Below, piece after piece: positions 55,761-64,000 of a stretch of 64,000 nt of DNA. Under the pieces are notes generated by a model that was given only the letters and a program-made list of their open reading frames with translations, was not told the origin of the DNA and did not search any database. Source of the DNA: Plasmodium relictum (Eukaryota; Apicomplexa; Aconoidasida; Haemosporida; Plasmodiidae); contig NC_041691.1 in assembly GCF_900005765.1 (NCBI RefSeq), positions 434,001-498,000 of the forward strand, read 5' to 3'. Every line of letters begins with the position of its first letter. Within the stretch, counting starts at the first letter, position 1. Made by a program: the position numbers and the translations under genes.

Positions 55761-58700
55761 TTATTTTAAATAAAAAGAGTCTACTTGCCAATAACTACCT
55801 TTATAAAGAATGAAGCCTTCATTGTTCACTATAAAATTAAAAAAAAGAAAAAAATCAAAAACATATAAACTATCTACTTACAATTATGTTTAAAAAGTAA
55901 ACTCACAAAAGAGAAAAAAAAAAAAGGTTAAAATACATATTAATGTAAACATAAAGTTACAAAAAGGAATAAGATTTCATCTATTTAATCGAGTAATAAA
56001 TTTTATTAATAAAAATTATTTATAAACATATAGATATATATTATTTGTTTAATAATTTTATTTTATTTTATTTTTTTTTATTTTTCTAAAGAATATTACT
56101 CGTTAAATAATAAAAAAGAATAATTAAAAATAAGAGTAAAATGGAAAAAAAAAAAAAAAATTAAATATATTTAAAAACAGGCATATTAAAGGATTACCAA
56201 AATGAATTAATGTTTCGTCAGATATGTTGGAATCTGCTGAAAGTATTATTGATTTAGCTAAATTATGTAATTCCTATATGAAAAAAAAAATAAAAATAGT
56301 TTTTATGAAAATAAGTAAAGATAAAAAAGAAATGATGAAATAAAATAAAAATTATTAAAACTAAATATAATATATATATATACTATGTAAAAAACTATAG
56401 AGGTAATTTTAAAATTAATGTATAAATATTATTACATAATCAATAAGGTGTACTTATTTTATATGAAATAAAATTTTTACAATATAAAAATTTTTATAGT
56501 TACCTTATTATAAATTTTATTGTTTTTTTGTTTAGCTAATTGTATAATATTTTCTTTAAACACATTTGATAGGGATGCAGCTGATTTCCCTTTACTAGTT
56601 TTAGTTGATTTTTCTTTAAAGTTCAACGTTTTTATATGCAATGGATAAAAAATGGTTTTCTGATATATCTCTACGACCTCTTTAGCATGATTTAATGTGA
56701 CTGTGTTTGATAAATCGGCCCTAGCTCTTGCTTGACATAATCTAATTAGTGATTCTAGTTGTCTAATAGTAATAGGAATACTTATATCGTTGTGAGTTAT
56801 TGATAAATTTCTAAGATGTAAGTAAAACTTTCTGATATATTTTTTTGCTTCTATAGATAATGTGGGGAAAATGTATTTTCTACTATATTTTATAAAAACT
56901 CCAATAAGTTCTAATGGCAAGTAATTTTGTTCATTAATTTGTTTACATTTATGATGAAGGGAATCTTTCATAGAGAATATTAGTGAATCATTATCAATAT
57001 TATTATCTTCTTCTTCATCAGAATTTTTGTTTCTATAACTAGTATTAATTAAATAATTGGAAATACGATGATCTTTTTCTTCAGAAACTCGATCAGCTAG
57101 TAAAAAAACTAAATCAAATCTACTTAATAATGGAAAGGGAATTTTTATGTTATCAAATATAGTTCTTTTGTAGTTATATTTTCCCTCTTTTGGATTAGAT
57201 GCAGCAATAATAGTACATCTAGTTTTTAAATTACATACGATACCAGCTTTTGTTATATTAATAGACTGACTTTCCATACATTCTAAAAAAGATTGTTGGT
57301 CATTTAAAGAAATTTTGTCTAATTCATCAATGCAACAGACACCTTTATCTGATAAAACCAATGCTCCTCCTTCTAGTGAATATTCATTATTTGAGGTATC
57401 TTTAACTGCACATGCAGTTAATCCATTTATACTTGTTGATGTGCTACATATGAATAAACTTTTATCAATTATATTACTAATATACTGTAAAATTCTACTT
57501 TTACCTAAACCAGGATCACCAATTAATAAATTATGTATATTTCCTCTTCTTTTAATTTGGTTGTATTCATCATAAATTGTCTTTCCACCTAATAAACTTA
57601 GCAGCAAACCTGCCTTTATGTAATTACTCATAATAATACGTGGACAGAAAGATGCAATTAATAGATAAAATTTGTTATTTTCATTTTTGTGCATATCGTT
57701 AATAAATTCTAAAGTTTTTTCATCAAATTCCTTATTTAAATTAAAACTATCATTATTTGTATCATTTATCTGAAAATTTTCATTTTCTATATCACTGTTA
57801 TTTATATTACTATTTCTATTGGAAAATTTTTCTTCACTTATGTATTCACCGTACATACAAATATCATCATCATACATATTATTATCAACATTAAATATTT
57901 CATCATCTAAAAGAGCATTGCTTCCTTTTTCCTTTTTTTCTTTTTCCTGTTTTTTTGGTAGATTTTCTTCTATAATTTTCTCATTGTTATAAAATGAAGA
58001 CTTGCTCTCTATATAGTCACTTTTATGCAATAAATTTTCTTCAAATTTATCACTACTATTAATTAATCTACTTTTATAACTTAATGAATTACTTTTATTT
58101 GAATTAAATACATTATCCACTGAAGGTAAATCAGGACTACTTTCCATTTTATTCATATTTTTTTTATTAACATTATACCTATATTTTTTAATTTCCTCTT
58201 TGTTTTCCGTTTTATTTGATCTTTTATTTTTTAAATATAGCATTTTTTTGTTAAATTTATCTATATAAGATTCCCATAGAAGGGAGGAATGAATTTTATT
58301 TTTTGTTTCTTTAATTTTTACTATATTAAAATAGCTATTATTTAGATATTTTTTTGATGATAATGGAAAGATAGATAAACAATCAATATACATATTAAAG
58401 AGAGAATTTTTTCCATTAATTAAATAATTATTGTTAAAAGAAATAACCTTAAGTATTCCTAAAGCTTCAACATAATTACCCGGAATACAAGAATTTACAA
58501 AAAATTTTGAAACTTCTAATGTAACTGTTAAGTTTTTAATATTAGAATCATTGGTTTCATAAATATTATTTAAATTTTTTCGATTTTCTTTTAAAATAAG
58601 TTTTTGATATTCTATTGATTTTGCAGATTCTCTTATGGGAATAAAATTTTTTCCATCACAACTATTTATACATCTTTTTGGTGTTTCATATTTACCATCA

Positions 58701-59462
58701 GTAAATTCTATTTTTATAATTTGTTTGCATTTTTCACATAAAAAATTAAGATTAGTAATTAATAATTGAATTGGTGATACTCTTAAAACGCTTCCTCTTA
58801 TACAAATTAACTGATTTACTTTTTCACTTTTTAAATTCTCAAATTTATCAACTTTATTCCAATTATATAAATATATTGTTATCCTATTAGTAAAAAAAAA
58901 AGTTTTAAAGATTTCTGAGTCTTTATATTTATCATATCTTAATTCATTTATTAACAAATTATCACTTTCTGCATCTTTTATTTCCTCTTTTCTAATAAAA
59001 TTACATTCTTTATTATTGTTGTTATTTTTATCTTTTTTATCTTTTTCATCAAAGGTTTCTAAATGTTCTGTTTTTTTATCTAATCCTAAAAACTTAAACA
59101 ATAACAAATGCATGGAAACCTTCATAAATTTTAAAACTACTTCAGGATTCTTTTTAAGTTCATGCATATATACTTCATTATTTGGTGGAGCATTTTTACT
59201 TATTACTTTTTTATTATCTAAAAAAAATTCTAATTTTAAAATTACCTCTTTGTCTATATTAAACATGTAATTCCAGTTGTTTCTAAAAAAAGATACCCAA
59301 CTTAAAATTAATGTTTTTACATCATCTAAAAAAAAGAATAAAAAAATAATAAAAGGTTGATATATATATACTTGTATTCTCTTATTACAACAATCGTTTT
59401 ATTATAACTATTATACCATTTAATTCTGAATTGTTAAAATAGAGGTTTACAATTAAATCCAT
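55761..59462 (-). CDS. MCM8: DNA helicase MCM8 (four exons)
   Basis: MCM-family AAA+ helicase that in other eukaryotes works with MCM9 in homologous recombination and fork repair. Exons 59417-59462, 56504-59325, 56198-56273 and 55761-55828 join in phase into 1003 residues. The start is MDLIVNLYFNNSELNDDVKT. The OB/zinc part has CEKC, then TDGKYETPKRCINSCDGKNF, which fits MCM8 (DGKY..P..C...C.G) rather than MCM9. An Asn/Lys/Ser-rich insert of about 230 residues separates it from the ATPase core: Walker A GDPGLGKS (near residue 618), Walker B CCIDELDK, sensor 1 AASNP, and LLSRFDLVFLL with the arginine finger. Lid helices (PITIRQLESLIRLCQARARA) follow, and exons 3-4 encode a small C-terminal domain (SADSNISDETLIHF, then NNEGFILYKGSYWQVDSFYL). 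Confidence 0.88.
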
Positions 59463-61838
59463 TTCAATCTTAATAAAAATAAAAAATACTTTTTAAAATA
59501 ATTTTTCATAGTAAAAAAGGAAACTTTATAAAAAAAAAAGATATTTAATATTTTTCACTAAAAAAAAAACGATTATATGTTTTAAAAAATTAAAATATTT
59601 ATATATTGTTTAATAACTAATTGCTAATGTATCCTTCATCTGATGAAAATAATTTTTTTTTTTTTTTATTATAAAATAAGGTAATTTTTTTTTATATATA
59701 ATTAAAACAGTTTTTTTTTAAAGAATCCTTATAAAATGAAAATTGTTTTGTTATATATATACATGTTTATATAATTAACAGCACTGTTATTTTTATTTCA
59801 TACAAAAAATTTCAATTATAATAATAGAAATGGAGCATAATGTTCATTATTAAATGAAAATAATTTCACTTTTTTTTGATGTTTTTCTTATTTTTATTAT
59901 TCTTGTTTTTTAAATTGAAAAATTTTAAAGCTTTACATAAATAAAATATAAATGTGTACATATATATATATATATATTTTATTGCAAATAGTCAATTAAA
60001 AGCAATGTGAATAGATTTTACAAGAAAAATTATTATTAGCTTAGTTATATATTGATACAACTAAATAAAATAGAATACTTGAAAACTATTTATGTGAACA
60101 CATTTTTTTAAAACTTCAAAATGTATAAATATTAAATAACATATTTTGAACATTTATGTATCTTCATTTATATACACTGAAACATTATTATTAGATCATT
60201 AAAAAAAATTTTTTAAACGTATAATATGTAAAATTAAAAAAAAAAAATGATTAGTTATATTTATTACGTACATTGCTAAAAAATATTTATGAAATGATTT
60301 ATTTTTAATATTCATTTAATGTTTTATAATATAAATAAATGTTGTAGACAAAGAATAATATATATATAATTAAAAAGATTTTTACCTTTGTCATCTTATT
60401 TTTAATAATTAAAAAAAATGTACTTTTATTTTTTTATTTATAATATAGGCTAAAACTTTGAAATAATATTTTTTAAAGCTTTTCTATAGGATTATTTCTA
60501 CTAATTATTTTCTTCTCAGAACTAGATATAATAATTTAAGAGAAAAAATGAAGCAATAGATATAATTTATATATTTAAAAATATGAATACATAGTTATTT
60601 ATAAAAAAAGAAAAGATAAAATAAAATAAATGTATATCAATCTATATACAGAAAAAGGATCTTATTATAACGTGCCTTTATATAGATAATTATATTTTAA
60701 AGAATTAAAAGAACTTCAAGATTATTTAATACATAGAAACATGAAAGTTAAAATTTAATTATTACTTCTATTTATTATATTTTTGAAGCAACTTTCATAA
60801 GAAATAAAAATAAATTTAATTTATATCTACTTAGATATTTTTAATTTATTAAAATGAGTACATACAATTCTATTTTTTAAACACATTAAAATGTTTTTTT
60901 CATTTAAGAATTCAAATATTTCATCTTTTAAAAAAACATTATTTTTTACTCTTTTAACTGTTCATAACATTTTATATAATTTTTTAAATATATGATGAAG
61001 TTAAACAATGATAAAAATAAGAAATGTGTATAACTGTAAAGATATATATATATATATACATAAATGGAAATAAAAAGTCGTTATTTAAAAAAAAATTATT
61101 GGTAGTCCATTAGACCTTATATAAACGAAAACTACATATATTTTTGTATAAATAGAAATGTTGTTTTAATATATCTTGTTAGAATTATATATGAGAAATT
61201 AAATTATTTCTCGATTTATGAAATTTAGGTTTCATTTTTTTTTTTTTTATACTCTAAAAAATTGAATGGAAAAATGTTGAACCAAAATTTTTTTTCAAAA
61301 AATAAAAAAAAATAAATTTGTTTTAATATTTATCACATATGCATATTTATGGAATAACATAAAAAACTAATTTGAAAAAATTTTATTTTTTAAGTTTTTA
61401 ACATTTAATATAAATTAATAACACATATGAATATATTTTAGTGAATTCTCTATTTCATTTTTTTATTTTATTTTTTTTTTTTGACTTCATATGCATGCAA
61501 ACAACACAATGATATATTTTACTAAAATATAAAATATACGTAAAATAAAAAAAAAAAATGAATAAAATAAAAAACTGCGCATAAGTATGAATATATATAT
61601 ATGTTAATTTTTTTTTTTTTTTAACGTAGCTAATAATATTATTTTATGCATCAGTAATATTTAATAAATACAAAAGATATTTTTGCTTAATTAAAATTAG
61701 AAATGATTTTAATTTTTATATTTTAGTTGGCAGAAAACAAAAATAATTAACATATTTTTGTTAATTGTTTCTATATAACAAGATCTTAAAAAGAAATTTT
61801 AAGAAAAAAAAAAAAATAATTTCCAAGAAAATATAAAA
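59463..61838. other. shared upstream region of MCM8 and DnaJ gene
   Basis: About 2.4 kb between divergent genes, A/T-rich throughout with short TA runs (59958-59978, 61044-61058). A TGCATGCA octamer lies at 61492-61499. No RNA gene or open frame is supported. Confidence 0.6.
61492..61499. promoter_or_regulatory. TGCATGCA palindrome upstream of DnaJ gene
   Basis: A perfect TGCATGCA about 340 bases upstream of the DnaJ start codon, the octamer bound by AP2-Sp/AP2-EXP type factors. Its distance to the start is typical of a promoter element, but function is not shown. Confidence 0.35.
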
Positions 61839-62081
61839 ATGTCAAAAAGAGTAAATTATTATGAAGTTTTAGGAGTACCTCAAGATGCTGATATAAGCAT
61901 AATCAAAAAATCATATAGAACTTTAGCTATGAAATGGCATCCTGGTAAAAAATTTTAAAAAGAAAAAAAAGAAGGAAAAAAGAAAGAATAATATGTTTTT
62001 TTTTTTTTTTTTATATATTTCAAATTTAATTTTTTTTTTTTTTATTATTTTTATTATCTTTTTTATTAATATTGATAACAA

Positions 62082-62131
<50 letters not shown>

Positions 62132-63446
62132 ATTTATATATTTATATATATATATTATTTAATTATGAACATATATATATTTATATACCACAGTATATTT
62201 TTTTTTCTACAAAATTTTATAATTAAATTTTATTTTAGATAAATATATATAAAAAGTAAAATAATTGAATATTATATAAACTTGTTTGTATGAAAAGAAA
62301 TAATAAATTTTTTTATGACTTATAAATGGTTCAATAAATTATTATTTTTTTTTTTCTTGTCTTTTCAGATAAAAATCCAAATAATAAAGCAGAAGCAACT
62401 GAAAGATTTAAACAAATTTCAGAAGCTTATGAAGTATTATCAGATCCAAAGAGAAGAAGAAAATATGATCGTAATATAAATATTTTTATATTAAAAAATT
62501 ATACATATATATATATGCCTTTATAAAATGAACAATATGGAATAATTTATAAAAGATACACTAAAATATGAATATTATTATATTAAATAACTTAAGATAT
62601 ATTAAAATATTACTATAACTTATAGACATATTAAAATAATTTATTATGCCAAATAATTTCGATTATTTATATATAAGAAATTTCCTACTATGAGATATAT
62701 GTAGTTATGCTGTTAATTTTTTTTTTTTATCTTTAGTTTATGGAACTGATGAAAATTATATGGCAGATGAAAATGACGAATTTTCAAATTTTCATAAAAA
62801 TTTTGGATTTAATGATGCACAAAGAATATTCGAAATGTTTTTTGGAGATTCTACTCCATTTGGAAATGATTCATTTTTTAGTGATGTAATGGGATCATCA
62901 TTTGGAGATAAAAGAAGAGGAAGAATGAATAGATCATCTGATCCATTTGATAATTTTTTTGGATCTTCATTTAATATATCCTTTGGTTCATCATCATTTG
63001 ATAGTAAGAATGTTACTAAAATAAAAATATTTATTAATATCATTTTAGAAAAAAAAAAATATATAAAATAATATAGAATATTTAAAAATTAAAAAAAAAG
63101 GAAATAAAAAGTACTTTTATATTATTTTTTTTTTAAGTATATTTTATTTTATTTTATTTATTTTTTTTAATTTATTGTTTTAGATTTTGTTGATGGTGGC
63201 TCTTGTTTTACTTCTGTAGAAACATCAACATCAAATGGAGGAAAATACAAAAACAGAGTTATAAAAACTTCTACATCAAAAACTACTTCAATTGTTAATG
63301 GAAAAAGAGTAACTAGAATTGAAACTGTCAAAACATTACCTAATGGAACAGTAGAAAGAACAGTAACAGAAAGAGAAGAAGATGGAAGAGGAAATATTAA
63401 CGTTAGACAATTACCAGCACACGAATTAAAGAGAAATAGAAGATAA
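61839..63446 (+). CDS. DnaJ/HSP40 co-chaperone, type II, DNAJB6-like (four exons)
   Basis: Stimulates the ATPase of an HSP70 partner. Exons 61839-61944, 62369-62470, 62737-63003 and 63184-63446 join in phase into 245 residues. The J domain spans residues 4-70: [20 protein letters not shown], then the HPD catalytic motif, whose Asp codon is split by intron 1, and [21 protein letters not shown] Phe/Gly/Ser-rich linker follows ([20 protein letters not shown]). The C-terminus has a Ser/Thr-rich beta segment ([38 protein letters not shown]), as in DNAJB2/B6-type proteins. There is no zinc finger, signal peptide or PEXEL motif, so it is likely a cytosolic or nuclear co-chaperone, not an exported HSP40. 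Intron 1 holds a long TA microsatellite. Confidence 0.92.
62088..62155. repeat. TA-rich microsatellite in DnaJ intron 1
   Basis: Interrupted TA dinucleotide runs within the first intron of the DnaJ gene. A plus-strand open frame over this region is an artefact of the repeat. Confidence 0.85.
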
Positions 63447-63873
63447 AAAAAAGAAAGAAATTATGAAATATTTCTTATAATATATATTTTATGGACATAT
63501 TATTGCTTTTATTATTATATTTCATATATATATATATATATATATTTAAATCTCTTTTTTTCCAATTTAAAGTTTTATAAAATCCTGTTTTCGAAATATT
63601 CGATTATCCCTTTCCATTTTATTTAATCTATAATTTTTTTCTTTTTTTTTTTTTATAATCTTTTGAGAAAAATAAATGATAATATTTTACAATTTTTTTT
63701 ATTTTCCTTTTTTAATTATTTTCCTTTTTTTTTTTTAAATGATTGTATGTTGTTTTATTTGTAAACAAGTAGAAATACATATTAGATAATAATAAAAAAT
63801 TAGAAAAAATAAATTAATTATTAGTATATGTTAACATAAATTTTTTTTTTAAACACATTAATTATATATAAGG

Positions 63874-63945
<72 letters not shown>

Positions 63946-64000
63946 GTATTTTTTATCATTTTATTTTTTTATTTTTTTTGCACAGTGTTAAAATAAAATG
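63447..64000. other. downstream of DnaJ gene, no gene seen
   Basis: About 0.55 kb with poly-T tracts and a 65-base TA repeat. No coding sequence is supported before the window ends. Confidence 0.65.
63877..63941. repeat. (TA)n microsatellite, about 65 bp
   Basis: The longest uninterrupted TA dinucleotide run in the window. Likely variable between isolates. Confidence 0.92.

Noticed and set aside
61993-62226. Plus-strand 77-residue frame
   Set aside because: It lies wholly inside DnaJ intron 1 and consists of poly-T and TA repeat.
1-64000. tRNA genes, rRNA genes and CRISPR arrays
   Set aside because: No clover-leaf T-loop/anticodon pattern, no rRNA-like G+C block and no regularly spaced repeats with unique spacers were found by eye; this is a eukaryotic nuclear locus.

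Overview
The window is nuclear DNA of a malaria parasite (Plasmodium). Base composition is extremely A+T-rich. Intergenic DNA is almost entirely A/T tracts and TA microsatellites, the proteins carry Lys/Asn-rich low-complexity inserts, and the genes have short introns with GT...AG ends. Parasite-specific genes are present, including a GPI-anchored micronemal antigen (GAMA) and a BT1-family folate transporter. From memory, the order FT1 - GAMA - prohibitin - LSM8 - prolyl hydroxylase matches a core part of P. falciparum chromosome 8. The very high A+T and the assembly style suggest an avian Plasmodium, but that is inference. Apart from a gene that starts off the left edge, the window holds 16 intact or nearly intact genes, one broken gene and one decayed locus.

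Left part (1-20.9 kb): a 5'-truncated bacterial-type leucyl-tRNA synthetase, probably for the apicoplast (+); a conserved unknown protein (-); mitochondrial OXA1 insertase (-); eIF2B alpha in four exons (-); a Lys/Asn-rich gene broken by two A10 frameshifts and one stop (-); and folate transporter FT1 in four exons (-). Middle (20.9-41.7 kb): a CCDC39/FAP59-like axonemal ruler protein (+), GAMA (-), a small SH3BGRL/glutaredoxin-fold protein with a zinc ribbon (-, three exons), a large TRAPPC11-like trafficking subunit (+, two exons), a CCDC124/Lso2-like ribosome factor (+, seven exons) and prohibitin 1 (+).

Right part (41.7-64 kb): a 7-kb stretch with remains of a decayed multi-exon gene, then LSM8 (+, three exons), a cytosolic-type prolyl 4-hydroxylase (-), a repeat-rich unknown gene interrupted by a 300-N gap (-), MCM8 helicase (-, four exons) and a DnaJ co-chaperone (+, four exons). 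The genes do not form an operon; they are independent housekeeping and stage-specific functions. Several multi-exon models here (eIF2B alpha, FT1, LSM8, CCDC124, MCM8, DnaJ, SH3BGRL-like) were joined by hand from splice sites, reading phase and family similarity.
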